A stretch of DNA of 64,000 nucleotides from positions 5,084,001 through 5,148,000 of the forward strand of contig NZ_CP084742.1 of assembly GCF_020520285.1 (NCBI RefSeq), in the 5' to 3' direction. Positions 17,074 through 26,077 of this stretch are shown here, one piece after another (position 1 is the first letter of the stretch; each line of letters starts with the position of its first letter). A program made the translations under genes and the position numbers. The stretch comes from Pseudomonas sp. L5B5. GTDB lineage: Bacteria; Pseudomonadota; Gammaproteobacteria; Pseudomonadales; Pseudomonadaceae. The notes under the pieces are model-generated. The model did not search any database. It was not told the origin of the DNA and was given only the letters and a program-made list of their open reading frames with translations.

Positions 17074-17553
17074 GTGAAAAAAATCGCGGTGTTCGCCGAT
17101 GTCCAGAACCTCTACTACACCGTGCGCCAGGCCTATGGTTGCCATTTCAACTATGCGGCGCTGTGGGCTGATGTCAGCAAGCAGGGGCAGATCGTCGAAG
17201 CCTATGCCTATGCCATCGACCGTGGCGACAGCAAGCAGCAGCAGTTCCAGCAGATCCTGCGCAACCTGGGGTTCACGGTAAAGCTCAAGCCCTATATCCA
17301 GCGCAGCGATGGCTCGGCCAAAGGAGATTGGGACGTGGGCATCACCATCGACATCATGGATGCGGCCACTCAGGTAGATGAAGTGGTGCTGGCTTCTGGC
17401 GATGGTGATTTCGACCTGCTGCTGGAGCGCATCATCCACAAGCACGGGATCAGCGCAGTGGCCTACGGGGTGCCGGGGCTGACCGCCAATTCGCTGATTC
17501 GCGCGGCTAGCCGCTATGTGCCGATCGAAGGCGCCTTGTTGCTGAAAAGCTGA
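17074..17553 (+). CDS. NYN-domain protein (LabA/DUF88 type, PIN-like nuclease fold)
   Basis: The 159-residue protein has the NYN domain: AVFADVQNLYY at the N-terminus, KGDWDVGITIDIMD in the middle and VVLASGDGDFDLLL, which hold the acidic residues (Asp9, Asp at the WDV, and the SGDGDF pair) that bind metal in PIN-like nucleases. Members are thought to be RNA-cleaving. The start is GTG 17074. A DEDDh exonuclease gene follows after 28 bp with its own AAGGAG, suggesting a small nuclease operon. Confidence 0.85.
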   Translation: MKKIAVFADVQNLYYTVRQAYGCHFNYAALWADVSKQGQIVEAYAYAIDRGDSKQQQFQQILRNLGFTVKLKPYIQRSDGSAKGDWDVGITIDIMDAATQVDEVVLASGDGDFDLLLERIIHKHGISAVAYGVPGLTANSLIRAASRYVPIEGALLLKS

Positions 17554-17581
17554 AACAGATTTCAAAAGGAGCAGAACAGGT

Positions 17582-18187
17582 TTGGAACGCATTGCCGTCA
17601 TCGACTTCGAAACCACCGGGATTTCCCCGAGCAGCAGTTGCCGGGCCACGGAAATCGCCGTGGTGATGCTCGAGCAGGGGCGCATCGTCGAGCGTTACCA
17701 GAGCCTGATGAACACGGGGGTGCGGGTGCCACCCTTCATCGAGCAACTCACCGGCATCAGCAACGCCATGCTGCGCAGTGCGCCATCGGCGGACCGGGTG
17801 ATGAACGAAGTCAACGAGTTCGTCGGCACCACGCCGCTGGTGGCGCACAACGCGGCCTTCGACCAGAAGTTCTGGGATTTCGAACTGGGGCGGATCAAGC
17901 GCACCCGCCTGCAGAACTTCGCTTGTTCCCTGTTGCTGGCACGTCGCCTGATGCCGGCCGCGCCGAACCACAAGCTCGGTACCTTGAGCGCCTACGCCGG
18001 CCTGCCACACACCGGCCAGGCTCACCGTGCCATGGCCGACGCCGAGATGGCGGCCAACCTGCTGGTGCACCTGGCGGGCGAGTTGCGCAGCACCCATGGC
18101 TTACGCGAGTTGTCCCACGATTTCCTGTGCAAGTTGCAGAAGGTCCCGGCGGCCAAGGTACCCGAGCACCTGCGACGCCACCGCTGA
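17582..18187 (+). CDS. 3'-5' exonuclease, DEDDh (DnaQ-like) family
   Basis: The 201-residue protein has ExoI motif DFETTG near residue 8, ExoII VAHNAAFDQKF and ExoIII HRAMADAEMA, giving the DEDDh set of catalytic acids with the general-base histidine. It starts with TTG at 17582, supported by AAAGGAG upstream; no ATG is available before the first motif. Small stand-alone exonucleases of this type act on DNA or RNA ends. It probably shares a transcript with the NYN gene. Confidence 0.85.
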   Translation: MERIAVIDFETTGISPSSSCRATEIAVVMLEQGRIVERYQSLMNTGVRVPPFIEQLTGISNAMLRSAPSADRVMNEVNEFVGTTPLVAHNAAFDQKFWDFELGRIKRTRLQNFACSLLLARRLMPAAPNHKLGTLSAYAGLPHTGQAHRAMADAEMAANLLVHLAGELRSTHGLRELSHDFLCKLQKVPAAKVPEHLRRHR

Positions 18188-18296
18188 GGCGGCAAGGGTG
18201 AAGCAACGTCCTGCGGACCTTCACGAGCCGCTGCCGCAGGCTGCGCACGGGCGCGCAGCGGCCGCTGGGATCGAGGCCAGCTGGAAAAATCCTCAA

Positions 18297-18350
18297 GCAA
18301 GGCCCTGCGGGCCTTCGCGCAGCCTCGCCTTGGCTCGACAGCGGCTACAG
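18297..18350 (-). repeat. REP-type palindromic repeat of the GTAGCCGCTG class
   Basis: Read on the minus strand the sequence runs TGTAGCCGCTGTCGAGCC, then GAGGCTGCGCGAAGG. The same family occurs at 43681. A degenerate partner lies at about 18202-18262. It sits between the convergent exonuclease and Lrp genes. Confidence 0.65.
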
Positions 18351-18362
18351 GCCAATGGTGAA

Positions 18363-18824
18363 TCAGGTGGAAGGTTTGCCGTTGCCGTCCAGGTGCCCCA
18401 GGGGCAAGCGCCGCTCGATGGCGCTGGACAGGACGATGGAGGTCTTGCTGAAACCGAACTGGGCGATGCGGTTGACCAGGTCCTCCAGCTCCGGCATCGA
18501 CCCCACGGCGGCCTGCATGATCACGCAGGGGTCGCCGGTGACCCGATGGCATTCGGTGAGCTGGGGGATCTTGACCAGTTCGTCGTAGCTTCTCTGGTTG
18601 CCATGCTGGGCCAGGCGCAATTCGATGACGCACTGGATCGGCAGGCCCAGCTTGCTCATGTCGACCTTGGCCTGGTAGCCGGTGATCACGCCACTGGCCT
18701 CGAGCTTGGCCACCCGCTCGGCCACGGCCGGCGCCGAAAGGTTGACCTTGCGTGCCAGCTCGGCAAAAGTCGCCCGGCCGTTTTCCAGCAGGTTGGCCAG
18801 GAGCATGCGGTCATACTTGTCCAT
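18363..18824 (-). CDS. Lrp/AsnC-family transcriptional regulator
   Basis: The 153-residue protein has an N-terminal helix-turn-helix (ATFAELARKVNLSAPAVAERVAKLEASGVI) and a C-terminal RAM ligand-binding domain (VTGDPCVIMQAAVGSMPELE). The start at ATG 18824 gives the normal family N-terminus (MDKYDRMLL); the open frame runs 19 codons further. It is divergent from a YedA-like exporter gene, with 162 bp between. A link between them, amino-acid-responsive control of an exporter, is a common arrangement but here is inference. Confidence 0.87.
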   Translation of the reverse strand: MDKYDRMLLANLLENGRATFAELARKVNLSAPAVAERVAKLEASGVITGYQAKVDMSKLGLPIQCVIELRLAQHGNQRSYDELVKIPQLTECHRVTGDPCVIMQAAVGSMPELEDLVNRIAQFGFSKTSIVLSSAIERRLPLGHLDGNGKPST

Positions 18825-18986
18825 GGAAGGCTCCCAATCAGCCTGACTTTCGAAAGCAAGGTATATAGCCCCGAACTCCATGTTTTGGAAAGTGTACTGC
18901 TCTTAAAAACAAGTTTTGTAACTTAAGCTTTCCCGGGGCGACTTTCTACAATGGCGTCTCCCTGCCTGCCTCCCGAGCCGTATCCC

Positions 18987-19895
18987 ATGCCTGGCCAAAG
19001 CCGTTTTCCCTTGCCGTTGATCGCCGCTTTTTTTGCCCTCTATGTGATCTGGGGTTCGACCTACCTGGTGATCCGCATCGGCGTCGAATACTGGCCGCCC
19101 CTGATGCTCGCCGGCATCCGCTTCGTGCTTGCCGGCAGCCTGATGTATGCCTTCCTGCGCTGGCGCGGGGTGCCCGCGCCGACCTGGGCACAATGGAAGG
19201 CGGCCGGGGTCATCGGCGTCCTGCTGCTGAGTTTCGGCAACGGCGCGGTGACGGTCGCCGAGCACCTGGGCGTGGCCTCCGGGGTGGCGGCCCTGGCGGT
19301 AGCCACGGTGCCCTTGTTCACCTTGCTCTGCGGTTATTTCTGGGGGGCACGCAATACCCGCCTGGAGTGGGCCGGCATTCTTCTCGGGATGATCGGCATC
19401 GGCATGCTCAACCTGGGTTCCAACCTGCAGTCCAGCCCTCTGGGAGCCGCCCTGTTGCTGTTCGCCGCAGCGGCCTGGGCCTTCGGTTCGGTCTGGAGCA
19501 AGCACTTGCCGCTGCCCCAGGGGGCCATGGCCAGCGCCGCGGAAATGCTCGTCGGCGGTGTGGTGCTGTTGCTCGGCAGCCTGTTGCGCGGTGAACGCCT
19601 GGAGGCCATGCCTCCGATGGAAGGCTGGCTGGCCCTGGCCTACCTGGCAGGTTTCGGTTCGATCATCGCCTTCAATGCCTACATGTACCTGCTCAAGCAC
19701 GTGCGCCCGGCAGCCGCTACCAGCTATGCCTATGTCAACCCTGCGGTGGCGGTACTGCTGGGGATCGTTTTCGTCGGCGAGAGCATCGGTCTGGAGGAGG
19801 CGCTGGCGATGCTGGTGATCATCAGCGCCGTGGTACTGATCGGCCTGCCGCAATGGCGCAAGCCCAAGGCGGTGGTGCGGGACGAAGCGGCCTGA
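18987..19895 (+). CDS. yedA: EamA/DMT-superfamily exporter, YedA-like
   Basis: The 302-residue protein has ten predicted membrane segments in two EamA repeats. The first repeat starts with FFALYVIWGSTYLVIRIGVE, typical of YedA, and the second ends with YVNPAVAVLLGIVFVGES. It starts at ATG 18987; an upstream ATG at 18951 would add residues without the membrane pattern. Family members export amino acids or related metabolites. The divergent Lrp gene is a likely local regulator. Confidence 0.82.
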   Translation: MPGQSRFPLPLIAAFFALYVIWGSTYLVIRIGVEYWPPLMLAGIRFVLAGSLMYAFLRWRGVPAPTWAQWKAAGVIGVLLLSFGNGAVTVAEHLGVASGVAALAVATVPLFTLLCGYFWGARNTRLEWAGILLGMIGIGMLNLGSNLQSSPLGAALLLFAAAAWAFGSVWSKHLPLPQGAMASAAEMLVGGVVLLLGSLLRGERLEAMPPMEGWLALAYLAGFGSIIAFNAYMYLLKHVRPAAATSYAYVNPAVAVLLGIVFVGESIGLEEALAMLVIISAVVLIGLPQWRKPKAVVRDEAA

Positions 19896-20957
19896 TCACT
19901 GTCGCGGTGGCTGGCTGGTCAGGCTCTGCTGGAGAAAACCGCCGATAAGCTGGGCCACCTGCTGGTGAATCGTTTCGCGGCTGCGCTGGTCGCCGTCCCG
20001 GCAGATGACTTCATCCTCGGGGTGATCCTCTCTGAGCAGGGCCGGGGCGCCTGGCTTGCAGAGCTGCATGAAACTGAAGTGGCTGGCATCGGCGATCACC
20101 CGCAGGCTTGAAGTGGCCGCCGGCAGGTGAGCCCCCAGGTAGCCGGATTCCTCCTCCACCGGCATGCCGGCAATGTTCACCCCGGCGCCCAGGATCAGGG
20201 TCGGTGTCTGCACTGCTGACAGGCTTTGCGGGGTGAACCCTCGGACCAGTCCCGTGTCCAGGGCGACGATTGCCTTGATTCGCAGGTCCCGCAGGTCGAC
20301 GCCCAGGGCGCCTTCGTTGGCCGGTGCGATGCCCAGCTCCGGAGCCAGCCCACACAGGCGTGGATTGGGATGCAGCCGGCATTCCTCGAGGAAGCGTTGC
20401 GGGCTGTAGCGGGCGCCGGCCAGCGCGGTAGCCGTCCAGCCGCCCAGGGAATGGCCGATGACGGCGATGCGCTGCGGGTCGACCGCGCCCGCCAGGGATT
20501 TGTCTGCGCTGAGTGTGTCTATCACTCGACTCACATCGCGGGGTCGCTCCCAGAGCTTCGCCGCTTCTGCAGGACGTCGGTCGAAGGTCGTGGTGCCCGG
20601 GTGGTCAGGGGCGGCGACCACATATCCCTGGCCGACCAGCGAGGTGACCAGCCAGCTGAGGTTGCGCCAGTTGCCACGATAGCCGTGGGACAGGACTACC
20701 AGCGGATGGGCCGCAGGGGTAGGCGAGGCATCCTTGACGGCGGGCAGGCCCTCAAAGACCGGATTCTCCGCGGACACCAGAAGCGGGCTGGCGGTTGCAG
20801 TGGGGTACCAGAGGGCAACATGCAGGGGGCGCTGGCTGCTTGCATCCGCCACGGTGATTTCACGAAATCCGACGAGCTCGGCGGCGTAGGACAGGGGCAG
20901 GAACAGGGAGAGTGAAAGGCCCGCGAGTATCCGTGCGGACAAGGCAACGTAGTTCAT
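19896..20957 (-). CDS. Secreted alpha/beta hydrolase (dienelactone hydrolase/PAF acetylhydrolase-like)
   Basis: The 353-residue protein has a signal peptide (ILAGLSLSLFLPLSYAAEL) and an alpha/beta-hydrolase core. The nucleophile elbow is GHSLGG, an acid probably lies in IVALDTG or a later loop, and the histidine is in DASHFSF. The LSHGYRGNW stretch forms the oxyanion region. The substrate is unknown; related proteins are esterases or lipases. The start at 20957 has GGAG nine bases upstream and is preferred over ATG 20975. Confidence 0.78.
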   Translation of the reverse strand: MNYVALSARILAGLSLSLFLPLSYAAELVGFREITVADASSQRPLHVALWYPTATASPLLVSAENPVFEGLPAVKDASPTPAAHPLVVLSHGYRGNWRNLSWLVTSLVGQGYVVAAPDHPGTTTFDRRPAEAAKLWERPRDVSRVIDTLSADKSLAGAVDPQRIAVIGHSLGGWTATALAGARYSPQRFLEECRLHPNPRLCGLAPELGIAPANEGALGVDLRDLRIKAIVALDTGLVRGFTPQSLSAVQTPTLILGAGVNIAGMPVEEESGYLGAHLPAATSSLRVIADASHFSFMQLCKPGAPALLREDHPEDEVICRDGDQRSRETIHQQVAQLIGGFLQQSLTSQPPRQ

Positions 20958-21020
20958 CGGCGACTCCATGGACACAAAAATGCCGGGCGATACCCGAATG
21001 CCGATCAGTCAAGGAAATGG

Positions 21021-21135
21021 TAGGAGCGAGGCTTGCCCGCGATGGGCTTCAGGGCGCCGCGTTTATCCAGTCAACACGCGCTACCGTTAACGATCATCGC
21101 GAGCAATCGAGCGTCGACCGGCTGCTCCCACAGGG
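21021..21135. repeat. Degenerate REPIN-like pair of GTAGGAGC palindromes
   Basis: The left arm is TAGGAGCGAGGCTTGCCCGC at 21021 on. The right arm at about 21095-21132 (CATCGCGAGCAA followed by GGCTGCTCCCACA) is its inverted counterpart with changes. It lies between the hydrolase start and the downstream membrane protein gene and holds no coding sequence. Confidence 0.6.
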
Positions 21136-21198
21136 ATCACTCGCTTGCTTGAACAGCGTTGGGGCAATACCCGGCGTTGTGGTTTCAGGCTGAAGGGA

Positions 21199-21657
21199 TC
21201 ACTCGAACCCGCCCAGCAGCACCGCGGTGAAGATCACCGCCGCCAGGGCCAGGGAAAACAACAGGCTGATTCCCGCCACTTGCCATAACGAGACGAAGCG
21301 TCCGTTACAGGCCTTGTGCTCTATCACCTGGGGGCCGAACAGCTGGCGCGCGTAGGCGTTCATCCCGTAGATCGGCGGGATGATGAAGACCACAGCGGGG
21401 ACGCTTTCGGGAAGGAGCAAGCCTGCCAGGCTCATGGCGATGAAAAGACCGATGCCCATGGCCCAGACTTTTTTCACCTCGGCCTCGCGGCCCAGTGCCT
21501 TGAGGTTCTTGCTGATGAAATAGGCACCTGCCACGGAGGTGCCGATGAAGGTGCTCAGACCGATGGCCGCGATGCTGTAGAGGCGCAGGTTCTGATCGGC
21601 GGCCTGGGCGATCCGAAGTTCGGCGCCGGGGGCCTGAAACGGATTTTCGTTGTCCAT
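21199..21657 (-). CDS. Hypothetical membrane protein
   Basis: This 152-residue protein starts at ATG 21657, with CAGGAG upstream; the long open frame before it has no ribosome site. Three or four hydrophobic helices are visible (YSIAAIGLSTFIGTSVAGAYFI, VWAMGIGLFIAMSLAGLLL, and a C-terminal one, VAGISLLFSLALAAVIFTAVLL). No catalytic motif or known family was recognised. It is divergent from rhlE. Confidence 0.7.
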   Translation of the reverse strand: MDNENPFQAPGAELRIAQAADQNLRLYSIAAIGLSTFIGTSVAGAYFISKNLKALGREAEVKKVWAMGIGLFIAMSLAGLLLPESVPAVVFIIPPIYGMNAYARQLFGPQVIEHKACNGRFVSLWQVAGISLLFSLALAAVIFTAVLLGGFE

Positions 21658-21853
21658 GCGGGGTGGGGCTCCTGAGGGGGCAAGGCAGTGAAAATACAGG
21701 GTACGGGGCAGGGTCGAACCCTTCTTTTGGGCCGACCGGTGGGCGAGCATACACGCTCCCGGGCTGGCGGGCATGGTCCGCAAGTGCATCGGTGAATTAG
21801 GGTAAACTGCCGCCCATTGCCTCCCTGTGCTGACTTTTTCCTACGGTATCCCC

Positions 21854-23188
21854 ATGACATTCGCCTCTCTTGGCCTGATCGAACCCTTGCTGCGCGCCCT
21901 CGAACCCCTCGGCTACCAGACCCCGACCCCGGTGCAGGCCCAGGCTGTTCCCGCGGTGCTGGCCGGTCGTGACCTGATGGCAGCAGCCCAGACCGGCACC
22001 GGCAAGACCGCAGGTTTCGCCCTGCCGCTGTTGCAGCGGCTGACCCTGGAAGGGCCGAAGGTCGATAGCAATTCGGTACGGGCGCTGATCCTGGTGCCGA
22101 CCCGCGAGCTGGCCGAGCAGGTGCACGAGAGCGTACGCCAGTACGCCGAACACCTGCCGCTGCGTACCTACGCGGTGTACGGCGGGGTCAGCATCAACCC
22201 GCAGATGATGAAGCTGCGCAAGGGCGTCGACCTGCTGGTGGCGACCCCGGGGCGCCTGCTGGACCTGTTCCGGCAGAACGCGGTGAAGTTCAGCCAGTTG
22301 CAGACCCTGGTGCTGGATGAAGCCGACCGCATGCTTGACCTGGGGTTCTCCGAAGAACTCAAGAGCATCTATGCCGCCTTGCCGAAGAAGCGCCAGACCC
22401 TGCTGTTCTCCGCGACCTTCTCCGACCCCATTCGCATGCTGGCCGGGCAGATGCTCGATGATCCGCTGAGCATCGAGGTCAGCCCGCGCAACGTCGCCGC
22501 CAATACGGTCAAGCAATGGGTGGTGCCGGTGGACAAGAAGCGCAAGCCCGAGCTGTTCAGCCACCTGCTGCGCAAGAACCGCTGGAAGCAGGTGCTGGTG
22601 TTCGCCAAGACCCGCAACGGTGTGGACGCCCTGGTGGAAAAGCTCCAGGGCCAGGGCGTGAATGCCGACGGCATCCACGGTGACAAACCCCAGGCTACCC
22701 GCCAGCGCGCGCTGGACCGGTTCAAGGCCGGCGAGATCCAGATCCTGGTAGCCACCGATGTGGCAGCCCGTGGCCTGGACATCGAAGACTTGCCGCTGGT
22801 GGTCAACTTCGACCTGCCGATCGTGGCCGAGGACTATATCCACCGCATCGGCCGGACCGGGCGCGCCGGCGCTACCGGCGAGGCGATTTCCCTGGTCTGC
22901 GCGGATGAAGTCAACCTGTTGTCGGCGATCGAGATGCTCACCCGCCAGACCCTCAAGCGCCACGAAGAGTCGGACTTCGAGCCTGAGCACCGGGTGCCCG
23001 AGACCGATGCCAGTGGCCAGGTGGTGAAGAAACCTAAAAAGCCGAAGAAGCCCAAGGCTGCTGGCGGCGCCGGCAAGCGCAACCTCGGCCGTTGGGTCGA
23101 CAGCGGGGAAGTGGCTGCCGAGCCTGCGGTAAAACCGGTGCGCAAGGTCCCGGCATTCAACACCGGGCCGCGCAAGCGCAAGCCATAA
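21854..23188 (+). CDS. rhlE: ATP-dependent RNA helicase RhlE
   Basis: This 444-residue DEAD-box helicase starts at ATG 21854. It has the Q motif (FASLGL and PTPVQAQA), Walker A AQTGTGKT at 45-52, [12 protein letters not shown] at 155-158, SAT at 186-188 and HRIGRTGR in the second RecA domain. The C-terminal tail is short, basic and lysine/proline rich ([10 protein letters not shown]), as in RhlE for RNA contact. It unwinds short RNA duplexes in ribosome assembly and mRNA turnover. Confidence 0.92.
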   Translation: MTFASLGLIEPLLRALEPLGYQTPTPVQAQAVPAVLAGRDLMAAAQTGTGKTAGFALPLLQRLTLEGPKVDSNSVRALILVPTRELAEQVHESVRQYAEHLPLRTYAVYGGVSINPQMMKLRKGVDLLVATPGRLLDLFRQNAVKFSQLQTLVLDEADRMLDLGFSEELKSIYAALPKKRQTLLFSATFSDPIRMLAGQMLDDPLSIEVSPRNVAANTVKQWVVPVDKKRKPELFSHLLRKNRWKQVLVFAKTRNGVDALVEKLQGQGVNADGIHGDKPQATRQRALDRFKAGEIQILVATDVAARGLDIEDLPLVVNFDLPIVAEDYIHRIGRTGRAGATGEAISLVCADEVNLLSAIEMLTRQTLKRHEESDFEPEHRVPETDASGQVVKKPKKPKKPKAAGGAGKRNLGRWVDSGEVAAEPAVKPVRKVPAFNTGPRKRKP

Positions 23189-23246
23189 GCGCCGCGACCG
23201 GTTGCGAGCGGCACGTTCAAGCGAGCTTGCCGCTGCTGGTATCGGC

Positions 23247-24494
23247 CTAGTGCCTGTGGCGCTCCTCGAGCCATTCGAGGATGCCGCGCCCGGCGCGGCG
23301 CCCGCTGGCGAAGCAGGCGGTCAGCAGGTAGCCGCCAGTGGGGGCCTCCCAGTCGAGCATTTCTCCGGCGCAGAACAGCCCTGGTACCTGCCGGGTCATC
23401 AAGCGCTCATCCAGTGCCTCGAAACACACGCCACCCGCGCTGCTGATGGCTTCGTCCAGTGGCCGGGCCTGCACCAGCGTCAGTGGCAGCGCCTTGATCG
23501 CAGCAGCCAGCCGCGCCGGATCATTGAAGCACTCGGCCGGTGTCAGTTCCCGCAGCAGGGCGGCCTTCACCCCTTCGATTCCCAACTGGCTGTGCAAGTG
23601 CTTGGCCATCGACCGTGAGCCTCGGGGCTTGGCCAGCGCCGCCTGGACCTTGTCCCGGGGCTTGCCCGGCAACAGGTCGATATGCAGGGTGCCCTGGCCA
23701 TGCTGGTTGATCGCCTCGCGGATGGGCGCCGAGAGGGCGTAGATCAGGCTGCCCTCGATGCCGCGGGCGGTGATCACGCACTCGCCCAGGCGTGGCGTGT
23801 CGTCATTCAAGCCGATAGCGACATTCTTCAAGGGCGCGCCGGCGAACTTGCTGCGCAGCAGCTCGCTCCAGGCACTGACCTCGAAACCGCAGTTGCTCGG
23901 CTGCAGCGGCGCTACCTGGACCCCGCATTGCTCCAGCAAGGGTAGCCAGGCGCCATCGGACCCCAGGCGTGCCCAGCTGCCACCACCCAGTGCCAGCAGG
24001 GTCGCATCGACCTGGACCGCATGCTCTCCCTCGGGATGCTGGATGCGCAGGCTGGCGTCGGCATTCCAGCCGAGCCAGCGATGGCGGGTGTGGATAACCA
24101 CCCCGGCTTCGCGCAGGCGCTTGAGCCAGGCGCGCAGCAGCGGTGCGGCCTTCATGTCGGTGGGAAACACTCGTCCGGAGCTGCCGACAAAGGTCTGGAT
24201 ACCCAAGCTGTGAATCCACTGGCACAGGGCCTGGGCATCGAACTCGCGCAGCAGGGGGGCGATCTGTGGCGCCCGTTCGGCATAACGCGCAAGGAACGCC
24301 GGGTAGGCTTCGGAGTGGGTGATGTTCATGCCGCCCACACCCGCCAGGAGGAATTTTCGCCCTACCGATGGCATGCCGTCGTACAGGTCGACCCGGACTC
24401 CCGCCTGGCTCAGGACCTCGGCGGCCATCAGGCCGGCAGGGCCGCCGCCGATGATGGCAACGTGGTGGGGCGTGGAGGAAGGGGATCGAGTCAT
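23247..24494 (-). CDS. BaiN/HI0933-like FAD-dependent oxidoreductase
   Basis: The 415-residue flavoprotein has the N-terminal dinucleotide-binding motif IIGGGPAGLMAAEVL and the HI0933 signature GVGGMNITHSE near residue 50. It ends with a conserved GGYLLTACFASGRRAGRG that closes the FAD site. The TIGR03862 branch, to which it appears to belong, is common in Pseudomonas with no assigned substrate. It converges with rhlE, and a hairpin (AGCGGCA/TGCCGCT at 23207-23234) lies between them. Confidence 0.82.
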   Translation of the reverse strand: MTRSPSSTPHHVAIIGGGPAGLMAAEVLSQAGVRVDLYDGMPSVGRKFLLAGVGGMNITHSEAYPAFLARYAERAPQIAPLLREFDAQALCQWIHSLGIQTFVGSSGRVFPTDMKAAPLLRAWLKRLREAGVVIHTRHRWLGWNADASLRIQHPEGEHAVQVDATLLALGGGSWARLGSDGAWLPLLEQCGVQVAPLQPSNCGFEVSAWSELLRSKFAGAPLKNVAIGLNDDTPRLGECVITARGIEGSLIYALSAPIREAINQHGQGTLHIDLLPGKPRDKVQAALAKPRGSRSMAKHLHSQLGIEGVKAALLRELTPAECFNDPARLAAAIKALPLTLVQARPLDEAISSAGGVCFEALDERLMTRQVPGLFCAGEMLDWEAPTGGYLLTACFASGRRAGRGILEWLEERHRH

Positions 24495-24564
24495 GGCGGA
24501 AGCGGTGCTGATGGAATGAGGCGCGCATTCTACCCGAGGTAGGGCCGTACTGCTGTGCTAGCGG

Positions 24565-25075
24565 GCCTGATCAAAAAATGAGCGCGACGTTGCAGGCCAT
24601 GTGGATCAAGGGCTGCAACGGCTTTCGCGCAGGTTATCCACAAGCGGTTCCACAGGGATTGGGGGTAAGCGACGCACATCTGGATGACCGCTCGATGACC
24701 CTGGTCAAAAACTAGGCACTGCTCTGCAAGCCATGTGCAGCAAGGGCTGGTGCGAGTTCCCCGCAGGTTGTCCACAGGTGGTTCCACAGAGATTGGGGGT
24801 AAGCCGCATGACCAGGACGGGAACGCCTGGTGCCTGTTCAAAAAATGATCGCCAAGCTGCAAGCCTTGAAAATACTGGGCTGGAGTGGGTTTCCAGCAGC
24901 TTATCCACAGGCGGTTCCACAGGGATTGGGGGTAAGCGGTTCACGTCAATGTGACGTTTCGAGGTGCCTGATCAAAAAATAGACGATTGGTCCTGGCCCT
25001 TGTGGGGCAAGGGCTGTGCAGGGTTTCACTCAGGTTATCCACAAGCGGTTCCACAGCGGATGTGGGTAAGGGCAG
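24565..25075. repeat. Four 133-134 bp direct repeats, each with a DnaA-box 9-mer
   Basis: DnaA-box 9-mers lie at 24634-24642, 24768-24776, 24901-24909 and 25035-25043, spaced 134, 133 and 134 bp. The first, third and fourth are TTATCCACA and the second is TTGTCCACA. Each is followed 3 to 4 bases later by GGTTCCACA and a G-rich tract with GTAAG. Each is preceded by an AT-rich TCAAAAA block starting at 24571, 24705, 24838 and 24972, spaced identically. No open reading frame is credible in this 587-bp gap. The unit resembles a DnaA titration or reactivation site more than oriC. Confidence 0.8.
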
Positions 25076-25081
25076 CGGGCC

Positions 25082-26002
25082 TCAGCGGCAGCCCAGCGAC
25101 TGCCAGACTCTCTGGGCACTGTGGTGCAGGATGCCATGGCGCCGGGCCAGGGCCTGGCGGTCCTTGCTGTAGCCACCGCCAATCACGCCCATCACCGGGA
25201 TGTCCCGGCCCAGGCAGTGGCGCATGACTCGCTCGTCGCGCGCGGCCACGCCGGCATCGGTGAGCTTGAGGTAGCCCAGGGCATCGTCCTGGTGCACGTC
25301 GACCCCGGCGTCGTATAGCACCAGGTCCGGCTGGTACAGCGGCAGCAGGTAGTTCAAGGCGTCGTCCACCACTTGAAGGTACTCGGCATCGCCCATGCCC
25401 ATGGCCAGGGGGATGTCCCAGTCGCTCTGGGCCTTGCGCACCGGGAAGTTCTTTTCGCAGTGCAACGAGACAGTCACCGCATCGGTGGTGTGCTGCAGGA
25501 TTCGAGCGGTGCCATCGCCCTGGTGCACGTCGCAATCGAAGATCAGCACGCGGCCCACACGGCCACTTTCCAGCAGGTAATGGCTGATCACCGCCAGGTC
25601 GTTGAAGATGCAGAACCCGGCCGGGTAGTCGTAGTGGGCATGGTGGGTGCCGCCGGCCAGGTGGCAGGCCAGGCCATGCTCCAGCGCCTGTTCGGCAGCC
25701 AGCAGCGAGCCGCCGACCGCGCGCACGGTGCGCCGGGCCAGGGCCTCGCTCCAGGGCAGGCCCAGGCGCCGCTGGTCTTCCCGGGACAACTCGCCGCTCA
25801 TGTAGCGTTCGATATAGCCAGGGTCGTGGGCCAACGCCAGCACCTCGGCCGGGCACAGCTCTGGGCGCAGCAGGTCGGCATCCCGGGTCAGGCCGCTGTC
25901 CACCAGGTGGTCGCGCAGCAGGCGGAACTTGTCCATGGGGAAGCGGTGCTGCGGGGGGAATTCAGGGCTGTAGTCGTCGTGATAGATCAGCGGCAATGTC
26001 AT
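25082..26002 (-). CDS. Histone deacetylase-family hydrolase
   Basis: This 306-residue arginase-fold deacetylase has GGTHHAHYD at 117-125, with the tandem catalytic histidines His120-His121, and FDCDVHQGDGT, in which Asp158 and His160 are zinc ligands. The later DAGVD segment supplies the remaining metal aspartate. Bacterial members remove acetyl groups from polyamines, acetoin-related substrates or lysines; this short form is common in Pseudomonas and its substrate is unknown. Its 3' end abuts the DnaA-box repeats. Confidence 0.87.
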   Translation of the reverse strand: MTLPLIYHDDYSPEFPPQHRFPMDKFRLLRDHLVDSGLTRDADLLRPELCPAEVLALAHDPGYIERYMSGELSREDQRRLGLPWSEALARRTVRAVGGSLLAAEQALEHGLACHLAGGTHHAHYDYPAGFCIFNDLAVISHYLLESGRVGRVLIFDCDVHQGDGTARILQHTTDAVTVSLHCEKNFPVRKAQSDWDIPLAMGMGDAEYLQVVDDALNYLLPLYQPDLVLYDAGVDVHQDDALGYLKLTDAGVAARDERVMRHCLGRDIPVMGVIGGGYSKDRQALARRHGILHHSAQRVWQSLGCR

Positions 26003-26077
26003 GGCATTTTCTTAGAAGGACCCGTGAAGGATCCTACCAGCGATGTAGACTTGCACCCATGAAAACGGAGGGCACCG

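Noticed and set aside
24565..25075. Reading the repeat array as a CRISPR or as oriC
   Set aside because: Units are 133-134 bp with drifting internal sequence and no short identical repeats with unique spacers or cas genes. The oriC landmarks dnaA, rpmH, gyrB and gidA are absent.
24705..25227. Short open frames of 70-87 codons inside the repeat array
   Set aside because: They follow the repeat periodicity, lack ribosome sites and read as repeated low-information peptides.
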